The notes: generated by a model from the letters alone, not told the origin. Positions 1 through 14,500 are shown, counted from the first letter of the stretch. The stretch: 64,000 nt of DNA from Archegozetes longisetosus (GCA_018873245.2 JAEMBT020000001.1:15044220-15108219); one strand, 5' to 3'. Numbers and translations are program-made.

Positions 1-145
1 TCATTATAAATAGTCGAGAAACAATTCTATAGATTTACTGTTGAAATATTGACTTTGTTTTAACATAAGTTCATAGCAGTCCATAGTGGGTTGATTTGAA
101 ATTATTAATTACATATACTATAGAACTTGTTACTAAGAAGTAATC

Positions 146-355
146 TACACTCAATAATATAAGAATCCTTGATAGCAACCAGAAACGATGTTTTGTGATG
201 AAATATTTTCCATCAGATCATAATATCTTGAGATATGAAGGAACTAGTAACATATTGAAGACGGTAATCAAAACAAATTGATGCGTCGACAAGGGGGTTG
301 ACATGAGAGCAGTATTTATCTTGTTACTACAATAGAATTTTAGCATATTGAGTGT
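146..355. mobile_element. Short inverted-repeat MITE, family A copy 1
   Basis: The left end reads TACACTCAATA and continues into CCTTGATAGCAAC. The right end carries the decayed complement, finishing in ATTGAGTGT. The same two ends recur at about 703-930, 11,311-11,540, 17,160-17,393 and 24,776-25,005. At 210 bp with no coding capacity, it fits a non-autonomous DNA transposon. The superfamily is not identified. Confidence 0.6.
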
Positions 356-702
356 CTTGCTCTTATTTCTCATATGAGTCTAAAAGATCTATTTTGCATA
401 TTATTATTAGAAGACAAACAAAATAGTAAAGTTGAATTTGTTTTAAAAACTTGTGCTTTACAAACAAGCAAATAATCAATAAAAAACCGTTTGCTAAAGG
501 AATTATGTTTGCATATCTAATTTTTAAAACTAACAACTGCGATGCATGAAGGATTGACGAACGTGAGACAACCCAAATTGTCATATTTACTTTTTGAAAA
601 CATTTCAGGCATCAGTTTTTTCTGACTGAAAATTAATTATAAAGATATAGTTTGCTTCCAAGATTGAACTCCAACTCAAATGCGAACAAAATCTAATATG
701 AA

Positions 703-930
703 TGTGTACTTAAAAATTGAATAATCTGAGATAGTAACAAGAAAAACTTGTTGTTATGCAAACCTTGCTGTGATACGGATGAATTTGGCACCCAATTCAA
801 TTTGCTTTGACTGCTATATTGAATATTGTATAAGTTTGTTAATATAGTTAGATATTATGGTTGAATGAAAAACATGCCATGTCAACACACCACTTCTAGT
901 TGCTATCAAGAATTATCAAGTTTATAGCTG
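703..930. mobile_element. Short inverted-repeat MITE, family A copy 2
   Basis: The right end, with CACTTCTAGTTGCTATCAAG near 891-910, is the clearest part. The left end (GAGATAGTAACAAG) is more diverged. The inner sequence GAATTTGGCACCC resembles the middle of the other copies. Boundaries are approximate. Confidence 0.5.
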
Positions 931-1666
931 TTATATTGTCAAATAATATTAAACGTATTATTTTCAAAAGTTCAGAGTATTAAACTATAAATGCTGTAAT
1001 AAATCCAAAATGTTCTTAAAAATAATTTATTCAAAGGCCAAAAGCCCAAGAATTATTTTACAAGCAAATAGAATTGAATTTTATGAAAATAAAACGTAAG
1101 TTTTACGAGTGTTGAAAGATAAATAAAACGTATATGTTTAGCTTAATAGACCTAAAAACAATTTTACAGGAGTACAATTGGGTAAACCTGATGGTTTTAC
1201 GAAAGAATGAAAAAGCTATCAAAGATTGAGATAAAATTATTCAAGCATTAATAAAAATAAAATCATATAAACTTGCAATTTAATGTGATATGAACGTGAA
1301 AAGCTTTATATATAATGTTATATATATGTTATATACTGTATATATTATGTGTGTATATGTCGCATATGATGTATAGTTAATAAAATAAAAATATATATAA
1401 CTTCCTTTTATTACTTGAGCGTCTAGTACTTAAAGTAAAACTTTTATAACGCTTTATATCAAATGCACTGAAAACTTCTATCTCAATAACAATATTAGGT
1501 GAAAGAACATAACAAAATAAGTCGATCGTAAAGTTGGTTATGCCTTAACATTAGTGATGGCATTCGCTGTTTTTAGGTTGAGCTATAGCTAGAAAGTATA
1601 GTATATTCCATTGTAGTCAATAGTGAATTGAGTGGAGGAATAAAGAGAGACCAAAGGGAGAGAGAG

Positions 1667-1669
<3 letters not shown>

Positions 1670-1710
<41 letters not shown>
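1670..1710. repeat. (GA)n microsatellite
   Basis: An uninterrupted GA dinucleotide run of about 40 bp, preceded by a purine-rich GAG/AGG stretch from about 1,640. Confidence 0.95.
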
Positions 1711-1713
<3 letters not shown>

Positions 1714-2386
1714 TTCTCTCTCATATGATACTAGCTCTGGAGAGCACGGGGGAGTGAGATATTCGAGTAGAGTTGACGTGAACAGTGACGCTGAGTGCGA
1801 GTATGTGCAAAATCGATAGCATTTTTGGATTAAGGCTTTGACTGTAATGTTGATAAATGCCAATGTTGTCTTCTGTTCTGTTCCTAAACACAGTGATGCC
1901 TATGTTCTAAAAGCTGCACACATTATACATATATAACAAGCAGAACAGGTTTTGATCATATACTCAAAGTGGATTTTTTTACCATTTAATTAGTGGTTAT
2001 CAACTATAGTGTCTGCTAATAAAGCTATAGTTTTATTAATCATAATAACGCATTTCATCAGATTTCAGTTCTGTTGCAGAGTAACTAACACTTAATCTGT
2101 AGTGCAAAATATTTTCTACATTAACCTGCAATTGAGTTGAGATTATTCAACATTTGGTGCATTATATTCTCTACATTAATCAATTAGATTCTGGCAAAAC
2201 ATCAAACTATCAAATGATTGAGTAATTAAGAGAGAAAATTCATTCAAATCATTTAATGGTTCCTGTTGTGCTACAATTGTCATAATTGATTACATATGTT
2301 GATCAATACTAAAAACTGGACTGAATAGAAGTGAGCTTTAATCAAATAACGCTAGATCAAAGTTGCATAACTAGAGAACAATCTGA

Positions 2387-2707
2387 TCAACAAATCGGTG
2401 GGTAAGTGTGGAAAAGGTGTCATCTGCTATCAATTTGCGTTCGACCAGTTGGGATCTATTCAAGGTGATATTCCGAAGTAGTGATCACCACAAATCGGAC
2501 AACACGGCTGGATGTTGCCAATGCTGGGCTTCAAAATCATCGCGCAAACCAGAATCGCCCCTTCATGAAGACAACTATGAGAAAGAGAAAGAAAGCATTC
2601 GTCATACGAAAAACGAACAAAACAAGCAACAAGAACAACAACAACAACAGGTGCATCATCAACAAGAAGAAGTAGGCCATTATCAGGAAACGCAGCATGA
2701 AATGAAG
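2387..2707 (+). CDS. Probable 5' exon of the RGS gene (poly-Gln, Cys cluster)
   Basis: The frame is open from 2,387, after a TGA, to a strong donor at 2,707/2,708 (AAG|gtaagtaag). It ends in phase 0, which matches the phase-0 acceptor of the next exon at 20,580. The readable product has a small Cys cluster (GCCQCW), charged Lys/Glu stretches and a CAA/CAG-encoded Gln run. A short Cys cluster is reminiscent of RZ-type RGS proteins but is too small to assign. No in-frame ATG occurs except the penultimate codon (2,702-2,704). Either this is an internal exon with an unresolved acceptor, or translation starts at that late ATG or downstream. The exact 5' edge is unknown; another donor-like GGTAAGTG sits at 2,401-2,408. 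Confidence 0.5.
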
Positions 2708-2734
2708 GTAAGTAAGGTTTCGTATTTGGGTTCT

Positions 2735-2886
2735 TTTTTAGATTCACTTTTGGATTCACTTTTGGATTCATTTCTGGATTCACTTTTGTATTCACTTTTG
2801 GATTCATTTCTGGATTCATTTCTGGATCCACTTTTGTATTCACTTTTGGATTCATTTCTGGGTTTCATTTCTATATTCATTTTTTA
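2735..2886. repeat. 12-bp minisatellite (TTTTGGATTCAC type)
   Basis: About twelve tandem units of 12 bp alternate between GGATTCACTTTT and GGATTCATTTCT variants, directly after the donor at 2,708. Because the unit is a multiple of three, the exon frame stays open through the array to a stop at 2,891-2,893. The reverse strand also stays open. Confidence 0.9.
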
Positions 2887-5800
2887 TTTCTAACGTCTGT
2901 ATGTATTAAGAGATTTATGTAAAGCATATTAGGGTTGCAAATGAACATAAAGGCAGTTATTGTTTAGGTTTATTTAACGGATACATAAGTCATAGACATT
3001 ATCCTAAAAGCGAATTTAGCCATTAATGGAAATGTTTGACGCAATAAGTGAAGTATTATTAAACATAGCTTTCGTAAGAGATCAATATTAATGAGAGCAA
3101 TGAGAATGTTTGCATGTAATATATACATTATATAATATTAAGCATTGATCAAACCATAAATACTATTAAACTACTATTACTATTATACTATACCGGTTTC
3201 ATGTTCTCATTTCAAAATACATTCCTATTATTACCTACAGAATTAAGCGATAGCTAATCAGCAGCAAACTTAACAATTGAAGGCTCTTCTCCTATAGAGT
3301 GTATCTTCCTATGCTATAGAGTCTAAGAGATTCCTTTCTATTGCTAGGGACCCTTCAATTACTGGCAGTAGTTTGGTGTGTGAGTGGAGTGTTGTGCCTG
3401 AAAATTATTAAACCTTATTGTCAAGCTCAATAACAATTTGCTTGGCTGTCATAGAATATCTAACTTTTGATAATACGATACACTACTAGTAACCTGAAAC
3501 CTATGTCACTATAAAATTATATGAGTTTATCTTTATCTTAATATTTGCATTAATAAGCTTTATATTGAGTTATTATTTGCTTAATTGATTTTAAGTTGCT
3601 TTTGATTGAATTGAATTTTCCCTATCCTTTCATTAATTCAGGACAATAGTTTCTTTCATTTTATTCAGTAAACTATCTTAAGAAATCAAATTTTGCCTAC
3701 ATTGTCCTCTAAATATTTGTCGCAAGATAATTTAACACTAGCTAAATCATCCTTATTTACAATCCCATTGTTTACTAGTTTTCATCTCAGCCGAATTCCT
3801 CTTTTCGATCATCATATCTGACACAAAGAAGTGTTCATCATATCTGACATAAAGAAGTGCTAGCGATTTGTTTCAGCAGTCACTGGATAGTGTCAAATGA
3901 ATTTTTAGAGTCAAGTTCATTTAGAATACCTATAGAGCACTTTAAAACACACTTAAAAGTTAAACATAGCATAGAGTCAGAAGATGAAGAGTGTACAACA
4001 TAAAACTTAATAACCTGTCGTAGATGCAGATAGCGTCTGATGGACAGTTCATCCCTATGCTTTTAAGGCATATCTCCTCACATACATATACATAATGTGC
4101 TTTTACTTATTAAATCTACTCAAATAAATATATGAATAACCCCTTTGGATATATCCTTTGGCATCACTTTACTCTTGTTGCTAACGGCCATTAATAAGCT
4201 TTGAACTATACGTAAAAGTCTTTCCGATAATCTCAGAAAATATTTTAAAATTAATTTTTGTTGGCGTGGTAGATTAAATCTTAACGAAAAGAGCTTACAA
4301 AAGATTAATCACTTTAATCAGTTATTGGAAAGTCAATCATATCAGTTATTGGAAAGTCAATCATATCCTGGATAGGATAAAGTAGTTCAGAGTTTGATTG
4401 CATTTACTTACAATTATACGCATCTAAGTCAACTAGTAATTTGTTATAAATTGATAGTTATCTTATCGATTCATCCCATTAGCAGTCTAATTCATACTAT
4501 TTTAAAATTTTGTCAATCAATATAATAAAAATTGCCTGTAAAGCTATGCTCTACAGAATACACTCACTAACTGCAGTGCAACAACCCAGCTCAATAGTTA
4601 GTTTGATAAGATATGATTTGATAATTTTCTCATGATTTCATATCACTTTTTGGATCTTGAAAAAATTGATTCCACCACACCAATAAGTTATGTCGAAATC
4701 ATATATAAATATAGAGCAGTCACTGTTTTATTTAAAGTAAGCATATTTTTACTTTATATTCAAATAAACGTTCAAATAACTAATTTATTCATATCAAGTC
4801 TGTCTTCAGCTAATAATAATCTAAATTAAATGTTACTCAAAGCTTAAATTATTTGATTACTTAAAAATTTATCTGAATCTAAAAATATGCTTACTTTAAA
4901 TAAAGCAATGAATGGTATATATAATCATACGATTTGAATATAACCTATTAGTTTGTAATTAATTTATTTTCAACAAATTAGTCATACGAAATGATTAGAA
5001 AATTAATAAGTCTTATTAGACTTTCTATTAAGTTGAGTTGCATGCACTCCAGTTAGTGGGTTGATATATCTTCTAAATGTTTTCGATGTTATTTCAAAGG
5101 ATTCTTTGATTCTGTTTTAGATCAAATAATTCAATTAAGAGTTTATACACAATCAAAACTTGAGCCTAAAATAAACAATACAATAATTTCCATATATTTG
5201 CAATTTTTTGAGAAAAATCTACGAAAAATTCTACAGAATATTATACAGAATATTATACAGAGTATTATACGGAATATTACGCAGAATATCTACAGTATAT
5301 GCAAATGATTTGAAATTAACTCGAATAGAAGTTTGTGAGAAACTTATAGTAAATTGGATTGAGAAAAAATATTCCAAAAGCAAAGGTCATACAGCGAGAA
5401 CATGATTTAAATCAAGCTTACAGTCACACAATTGTTTGCATAGCTAAGTAAAAATTCTCTGTCCGTTACTCAGTTATTCTTTGTATGCACTCTTTTATCA
5501 TTCGCTCAAACATTCCATTGAAAATATCGAGCATTTCATTTAACTTTCACGAATACTACACATAAAAAATGAGTTTAAGTTTAAGTATGCAAATCAATTC
5601 TGAACTGAAGCCATGCCACAATCAGAACAGAATTGAGAATAAACTTAATATTTTCTTTCAGAGTAGAATGAGGTGTTATTCTTCAAAATCAAATACTTTT
5701 CAGCATTTCTCATTTCACACAAGTTTTCAATTTCTTGTTCAGGTTTGCATTTAGTTGGGATTTCAAAGTACCAGAAATAATGATCAGAATAGAACAGCGG

Positions 5801-7820
5801 ATGGCCTTCGGAGAGGATCAAAAGTTGAATAATGTTTGAATTTATTGGGGATTGTATTTAGCTGTGTGTGTCATACAGCACTGATAGGAGTGCACAAATT
5901 CTTGTTTCTACTCGTAGACCTAGTGCTATAAAGTGCTATCTCTAACTCAAATAGCATTACACACAGCGCGCAATAGCACTCACTCTACCCATTACTGTTG
6001 TTATATAATGAGAATAGTTATTATATTAAAATACTGCTTATCTTTAATCTAATTAACTATTCATTTTGATTAAAGTAAAGAATCATTGTTGACTATTAGA
6101 AATTGAAATCAGTTTTATTCATATTTCATGGTATTGATTGACATGAAAGCTATACACAGAGCAGACATCAGGGCATTAATTACGATAATTGATACAGTTA
6201 CTAGTTATATATTCTTGAAGACATTTTTGGGATTCATCACAATAAATATCTCTTTATCCGATTTTACATTAATTGCAAAACATGCGCAGTCATTTGAAAA
6301 AATCATATTTTGCTTGAATGAACGGATTTGTTTCACATTCAAAATCAACTAAGCTTTTAATACCCGATTTATGTAAGAAAGCTTTTGATCACAAGTTCGT
6401 CTGATTTTACTTCTTTGATTAATTAATTAAATTTTGTTATAGAGTAGCATATGATAAGTTGGCAAAAGTTTGAAAAACAGTTTGAAGTCAATTTAGGTGC
6501 AGTTGATTATAGCCAATAGAATTGAAGTTATAATAAATAGGAATTATTCTGACTGTAAATAATGACGAGTGAGTAAACTGTTAACAGTTTTATACAAAGC
6601 GTTTTTTTCTAACCAAATAGAATCCAATCAATACTTGCAGGTCGGGTGATGTTTGATTTGAACTAAAATTTCTGCTTATTTCAGCGGTATGTTCACTGAA
6701 TTCATTCCAATCATTATTTCCCATCATTTCGCTTATTCTTTACAATTCTTTGTGTCTTTCAATTGCAAGGCGTTTGTGTTCGTTTTGCTTGACTAGATTC
6801 CAGATTAAAGACTATAGGCTCGAGTTCTATGTTCTGGTGGTTTCAGAGTCAGAAACAAGTAATTTCACGTTCTTGTCTCTCTCCTCTACATGTCGTTCAT
6901 TTGGTCATTTTTATAGTTCAGCTTTGATAGAGAACTAATACGTCTATTAAAGCAATTGTTTTCAGTGTATTTCAACTGTTTCATAATCTTATTGCTGGTA
7001 TCCTGAAATTTTGGATACTTTAGTTTGTACTCTATATAAATTTGGTATAAGCGAATGCAGATCTCAAGCATTAATCAATCTCTACTTAAATTGAAACAAC
7101 AATTATTGAAACGTATGCTAAATGAATAGATTTGAAATTGTCACAATTCTTATTGTATCCTGATTGTATCCTAATTGTATTCTAATTTTATGAAAATGCA
7201 GTGTTTTTCAAACTAGATCGAATAAAACAATGACATAACCAAATGTTCTGCGTAAAATAACAAGCAAAGTCTTGAAGATTGGAAAGTTTATATGGAAATA
7301 AGAAGTTTTTGAAATACCAAACGCAATGACTTTCTAAAACTTTATCTGAAGGGCAGATGACATTTGGACCCAATCGCTGACTTTTCTATCGTACTGACAA
7401 ATGAAAAATACATTGAAGAATAGAATGAAAGATCGGTAAAAAACTACACAATAATATTATGTAAATATTTGACTAACTTATCTGAGAAAGTCATTTTTGT
7501 TGAATTATGCATTCATATATGTTTCATACATTCATAGTATATATAAGATTGCATTTCTGTGACAATGATTTTTCATTATTAGTATTGATATGTATATATC
7601 AACTATATATATACATTGTTGAACTTGATTGAAACTTTATTATATAATTCATATTAATATATTCTTTGCTTCAATATTTTGAACAAGTTACTTCCTTCAG
7701 AAAACAATACTTAATGCTTTTCTAACTTCTATTCAATACATTAAGATTTATATAAGAATTTCTTACTAACAATTATATAACAAATCACCAGAAGCATCGA
7801 CAATTCTAAACATTATTTGC

Positions 7821-8411
7821 TTTTACAGTAAATGCAAATGCTATTTCACACTTAACCATTTGCTATTTCCAAAACTAGTTTCTAACCTATAGCTCTAGCA
7901 TTTGCTATTTCCAGTTATGCATTTGCTTTTTCCTAAAAACTTTATTATAAAGTTAAGAATCAGTACAACTAATAAAATACTTAGTAAAGGATTCTTCCTT
8001 TATTTAAACATTTACTTAGATATCTCCCCATATTTTTTACATAATTAGATATTAAATATGTTCGTCACAACAGATACCTGTTCACCACTAATTACATGTA
8101 ATTTTTCTACAATTACAACGTAATTTTCTCAAATCAATACTGATTGATTGTTTGATACGCATTAGTGTAAAACTAGAAACTACATTAAGGTTTGATTCCT
8201 CCATTTAATTAATTTTTTGTAAATTTATACAAAAACACGATATTTAAGTAAAGGTATAAACAATAAGAGATATTGATAAAGATATTGTACTTTCAAATGG
8301 AAATAGCAATTGATTAATCGGAAATAGCAAATGCTTGCGCTGTGGATAAGAAACTGGTTTTGGAAATAGCAAATGCTTAAGTGTGAAATAGCATTTGCAT
8401 TTACTGTAAAA
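7821..8411. mobile_element. Palindromic element with arms of about 110 bp
   Basis: The left arm (7,821-7,933) starts TTTTACAGTAAATGC and the right arm (8,297-8,411) ends with its complement. Within each arm the motif GCATTTGCTATTTCC, or its complement, occurs several times. The middle of about 360 bp is AT-rich and non-coding. I read it as a foldback or MITE-like element; no clear target-site duplication was found. Confidence 0.65.
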
Positions 8412-9557
8412 TGGTCTTAAGCTATTATCATTAAAATATATATGAATTATGCATATATTTGATTCATAAGTGTATTTATCAAATTTCAAAATCATAATAC
8501 TTTACAAGTAGCTTTCACATTTAAATAGTAATTGAAAATTTCATTCAGACTTAAGCAAAATCTGCCACAGAAAGTGAGACATTTTCTAATTTTCTGATCA
8601 AATTTGGGTTAGTTCGCTTTTAGGTTAGATATATTTTCTACAGAATAGAGATTTGATGGAAAAATGAGAAATAATAACTATGACCATACAGTGTATTAAT
8701 TATTACGAAAGAGCGATAGCGACTATTTTTAGATAAAAAATTATTTATATGACCAAAGTTAGAATGATTACTGATATTATAATAGAAAGATTATATCTAA
8801 AAAAAATAAGGTCTATGAAAGCTGGAGCAATTACAGATGATTTATTGGCTGTTGTCTCAGTTTGAGTTAAGAATCTGTTTACAGTATATGCTTCACTGTT
8901 ATAGGGAGTATCTCAACCTTTTCCTATATTCATTTATACATTGAGCTACACTTTTATCTAAATCCTCTATTATACCAAATTGACCAAACTGATTGATAAA
9001 TTATTCAAATCAAACTGAATATTTATGCTTCATATTTAGGTTTTACATGGTTTAATAAGAAATAAGTTTTGTTTCTATATATACTCTTCAATAGGCAAAA
9101 GATTAACTCTCAAAGCTCTAAATTGTAAAAAATCAATCAAAGAGGATAACCTGAAAAGATTTCTAAATTGAAAATTTAAAACTAATATTATGAGTACTTT
9201 GCCTGAAGAGCTATCGAGAATAAGCTGATGAAATCTAGATTTTCAAAGGCTTTAGAATTGAATTTTCAAAGTTTAGGTGCGTTTGGCATTTAAAATGAAT
9301 AGTTTTGAAAATTAGGGTTAGCGCACAACTTTTCAACCAATAGCAATGATTTATTCAGCAATTTTCATGTATTCAACTAAATCCAGACATAACAAGCCAA
9401 CACAATATTCTTTTTTGTCAATTCAATTTTTGTCACATAATTTTATTGTAGACATTTTACGTTCGATAATATCAAATTCTTTCTCTATCTAGCTTCTCTT
9501 CTAGAAATGTTAAGCTCTAATACGCTTTGCTCTTTTAGATATACAGGTATTTATTTT

Positions 9558-9561
<4 letters not shown>

Positions 9562-9638
<77 letters not shown>
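9562..9638. repeat. (GA)n microsatellite
   Basis: A long uninterrupted GA run of about 76 bp within the large intron. Confidence 0.97.
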
Positions 9639-9644
<6 letters not shown>

Positions 9645-11310
9645 CTTCTCATCTCATTTGTTTATAACATGGCAATGATCTGAAATAAGTTCTCATATTT
9701 TTCGCGAAAACCCAAATTTATTGTTATTTGCTACGTTTTGAAACTGAAAAAAGCTTTTTTCGAATGAAAGTTGTAAAAACAGCATCACTTATAGGAAACA
9801 GTTTTCAAGAGTCTAATAATAAAAATGACTTAAAGTTATTGAATGAATCCATAAGATTAAAATATAGATTTAAGTCCTCGCTATAAGCTACAAAACGCAT
9901 GAAAATAGTATGAAAATAAGTAACTTTTCAACTGAATATCTGCACATTAGTGATAATTAAATTGATTTTTCAAATAATTAAACTTAATGAATGTTTAATT
10001 TGTTGGAAAGTCTAGTGCTTTAGATAGAAAGAGCAAATGTAACTGAATAATAATCTTAGAAAAGAAATTATTATAAATCAACTCAGTTCAGAATATATTT
10101 GATTTTTGCTCTCATTATTCAGGAAATCAGCTTGTTATGCATATTGTTATGAATATTTTTATGTATATTCTTACAAGTCAAGAGTAGTAATAAAAAGAGC
10201 GCATCCAGACTCCTAATTTTCAGTAAAATCACAGCAAAATATATTTGGTAGTAGCGTTGCCTTTCAGCGCTCACCAATAACTTCGTATTATTTAACTAAT
10301 TTTGCTGGCAATCTAATAGAAAACAAATGAGTAAAGATTGTTATATTCCTGCAGAGACACGAAACTATGGTGTTCGTTGACCACTAGAACAATAGCTTGC
10401 TTGCAATCGTTAAGGCACAAAAAACAGATTCTTAACTTAACCTTACGTTCAAGTTGAAACATCATCCAAGATTCATTAATTTTGAGAATCTTGAATATAA
10501 TTTTAATGAAAAATGGTTTTTCGGATAATTATCAGAAGTAGAAGTAATGATTTAGTGAGAAATTGATCGAAGCTCAGCAAAAGCTAGAAGAAAGTAGAAG
10601 TCAGATAGAAAATGATATAAGTCTAATAGAAGTTAATAAAAAGCTTGACTATCTTAGAAAATCAGTAATTGGAATCGTTTGGAACAATATTCATAGGTTT
10701 TAGTTGAGTAAGATGATGTGACGATGGATAAGAAGTGATGGGTTTTGGTTTTGATTGTGTAAGTTCTCAGTATGTAGTATAGTATGTAGTATATGGTGCG
10801 GGCTGCTTAGAAACATACTCAACATAATGTTAATCTCACTAATGACACGAAAACGCTATTTCAACCTAAATCCTTTTTTCGCGTACAGTCAAATGCAGCT
10901 CAATTTATTTTCACTGTTACTATATTTAGCATTCCTACTAACTTCAATTGAGCAATTCTATATGACTTAGATGAACGACCAAATGCATGCATACCCTTAT
11001 GTCAAATACCACTTTGAGAATGCATTATTACTCTGATCAATTTTAATTAATAAGTAATATGTAAGACATCGTTAAACCAATTTATCATTCGTTCATTTCA
11101 ACTTTGATTGGGTCAAATCTTAAAAATTGAAAATCAACTTTAGGTATAATATCATTTTTGCATTTTTGCACTTATTTTGAGGTGAAAAAGTGTTTTAAAT
11201 GAATGAGCTTTGGTCTAACGTGAAACCGAGTTTGATAGTAACTTGAACTATTAGATATGACTTGTAACCAATAATTTATTAGTTTATTTCTAAACGCACT
11301 AAAACACATG

Positions 11311-11540
11311 TACGCTTATAAACTTAATAATTGACGATAGCAACAAGAAAGTGGTTTCCATGTCAACTTGCTTGCGGTGTGTATCAATTTATGCCAAATT
11401 TGATTTGCGATTTACTTCTCTCGCAGTAATGAACAACAAGTAAGATTGTTGACATCTGAAGATATTACAGCCTGTTGGAAAGTATACTATGACAACACAC
11501 TTCTCTAGTTGCTATCGAAGACTATTAAGTTTAAGAATGC
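11311..11540. mobile_element. Short inverted-repeat MITE, family A copy 3
   Basis: The left end contains GACGATAGCAACAAGAAAGTGG and the right end CTAGTTGCTATCGAAGACT, in inverted orientation. The middle has the GCCAAATTTGATTTG segment shared with other copies. Edges are approximate. Confidence 0.55.
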
Positions 11541-14500
11541 ATGCAGAATAGTTAGGAAAAGTTGTTTTTGACAAGAATAGCGATGTAGATGGTAGATATA
11601 GCGAAGTTATAAGTTTTAGTGATATGATGAGCGCGTCAATTAACATAAATTTGCATACAAGCTAATGCGGGTTAAACTGTATCTGTGCTTTATTTGAACT
11701 GATTTTAATACCAGAAACACGGCTATAATAAACCTGAAACCTCTTTAAGATGAACTGTTCGCTCATGAGCGCGTGAACTGAATTGAAATGGTGTCTTGGT
11801 GTTGGTATAGATGCGGGATTTCTTATATTTAGGGCTTTAGTTTGAAAGCGTGTTACAAAATTGCTTGAATTCCTTACAAACATTTTTGTAATACATCTCA
11901 AGCGAATAAGCATTTAAGCAGGCTAATAGCTTTGAGCAGCGCTTTAGAAACTCTTTCGGTTCGTCAATTTAAATATTGAATATTTTCAACCGATTTGAAT
12001 AAAAATAATTGTGATATTTATAATTTCTTGCTAACAATCCTCAACATATGAGTTGAGTTGAATGAGCTACTCATTAAAGTTAGTAGTGATACACGAGCAA
12101 ATTATATAGACATTTATTGTGATAGCCTAAAGGTTTGTTATTCTTTGGTCAATCACTTTGGCCAGTAGTGAAACAAAACATAATTGAATTGTTTCTGTAA
12201 CAAGTTTGACACTCGATTGCAAAAGCATATCTTATATCTATCCATAAAAGCAGTCATAATGATTTTTGAATAGATGGAAAAGTCATCTCTAATCGATTTG
12301 GTTTACTAAAGGATCAAATGTAAGAAGTTGTGTATATCACTTGAAACCTATCTATGAATCTCCTTTTGATCGGTGGAAACAAGTTTTATTGTATGGTATG
12401 TAAGTTCTAGTTTCAAATCTCTTATGGAGTTTTCATATGTCAATCGATATGTACCTATTTTTATGTTTTAGTTTAAAGCAATTTATGTATAGAGATATAT
12501 AACTAATAAGTCTATGGCTTCATTCAACTGATAAAATGCTATTTTGGTCAAAATCGAAAATAAGTTTCGTAAGTTTTGATTAGATATTAGAGTGAAACTA
12601 AAGTTAAAACTGGTAAATAGAAGTGATAGCTATTGACAAGTAGCAAAGGAAGTGATTTAGTAGCAACTATTTTAAGGACTAACATTAGACTTGCATACAT
12701 TTGAGTTTAGTTTGATTAAAGCCTGACATGTCATACTGCAAAACCTGTCTAACTTTCATATGCATTTAAGTGGTTTATAAAAATCGATATAAATATTCCA
12801 TGGCAAACATGGCTTTATTGTTATTGATTTTTATACTCTGCGTTCAATTCAGATAGGTTTTACTGTATCATATGTCTTATTAGAATTTAATTGATCTAAA
12901 CTGTATATAATATGTGATATAAAGATCAAATTAGTTTTATAGATCTTATTAAGACTAGAATAGGCTTAAATCGTGCTATTCGTCGATAACTTGATTACTT
13001 AATACAATCTTCTAAGGAAATGGTGTTAGAATCAGAATGCTGTAGAATCAGAATTGACAATAGAGTAGTTTCCCGGTAAACATTTCATCCTGACTTTGAC
13101 TCGAATCAAACAAATACTCAGGAACTGTGTTATTTATATTCTTAGATTTCTATATAAGGTTATTCGTTTGATCGATCGGTTCTTGGAAGAGTTGCAACTT
13201 CTTGGAATTTGATTAGATTGTTTAAAAACAAACAGTTTTGATACACTATTATGAGAGTATTTTCGACCGCAGCTGTTGTATTACTACCTAAATCTCTACT
13301 TTAGATGATAATTTACTTATGCAAACGAATCTCAATTTTTCAGAAAATATTCTAATTTGTGCCCATCAAAAACTTTTGGTAATTTAAATTCAGATTTTGC
13401 TATTTTGGTAACTTTTCAATTATAAATGAAGATAACTAGAACTAGCCAGAAAACAGTACTTTCTTGTTGAACTTTTAGAAAAAATAAAATATTTATTTTC
13501 AGAAGTAGTACCAAAACCAAATCTCAAAAAGGCATTACTTCATAAATGATAGGTTAGTGACGAAAGTGAAAGAGTTTTAGATAGTTAAGACAATACACGT
13601 TTGCCTAATCAAATCAGTCTGTGCCAACAATTTTGCCAACAATTTTGCCAACAATTTATTGCCTAAATGTGCAAATGAAAATTTTTGATTAGAAAGTATT
13701 CTGCTATGAATTATGCATACATTCATAGAATTTTAATGTTATCATGAGAGATTAAACTTTCAGGCATATGTCATCTTAATTTCAAATAGAACATAATGCT
13801 CAAAACTCACTTAGAATTATGTATTTTAAATACTGTATGTTCAGCTCTATCGCAACAGTTTTGTTCATTTTTTCTAATTTATGCTGTGGTTGCGCTGTAT
13901 TTTAATAAGCTTACAATAATGAAAGTATAGCCCGTAATCACAAGACTTACCGGTATATATTAGTTATTCATTACTAACACAACAAATAATTCCAACAAAA
14001 TGATTCAATGTTTTTTAATGTTTACGAGATAATTGAAGTAGTGCCTGAAATAAGGGCCTAATGCATTTGTTTACAAACCCAGTTCAGATATGATTCAATC
14101 AGATTTAAATATGTTTTAATTGAAAATTTCGTACAATTCATTTCTAAAATAATTTACTTTGACTGCCATACTATAAGCTAACCTAAAACTAATATTTGAG
14201 CATAAGAATCAAGTATTAGCTGAATTTAAGAAAAAGGCGCGTTAGGCCTTTATTTCAGGCACAAACTAAATTCAATGGTTTTTTATGAACGAGAAGAGCC
14301 TTACGCTTGAGACTATGAATATAGGAAGTATTGAAGACTACTTTTAAGTTAAAAGGAAATCCCAATTATTAAAAGCTTAGAACTAATCCAACTTTTGATA
14401 GCCTTATCAACTTTCAGCTTGATTTCAGTAGAGTCTGATATGGATGAGAGCTCGCAGTAACAAACATTTGTATAATATGTAAATCATTCATATGAGGACT

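Larger units (their letters stand above)
1..2386. other. Non-coding 5' flank or intron upstream of the first RGS exon
   Basis: I see no credible coding exon here. The stretch contains two copies of a short inverted-repeat element (146-355 and about 703-930) and a GA microsatellite at 1,670-1,710. An ORF over the GA run encodes only an Arg-Glu repeat and starts at TTG, so it is a repeat artefact. If the exon ending at 2,707 is internal, this stretch is intronic; if it is the first exon, the promoter lies here, but I cannot pick a TATA box or initiator out of the AT-rich background. Confidence 0.5.

Noticed and set aside
1628..1819. 63-codon ORF over the GA run
   Set aside because: It starts at TTG, and its Arg-Glu repeat comes purely from the GA microsatellite; no splice or coding evidence.
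2460..2880. Two minus-strand ORFs with repeated Asn-Pro-Lys-Val / Asn-Glu-Ser units
   Set aside because: They are mirror readings of the 12-bp minisatellite and of the plus-strand RGS exon.
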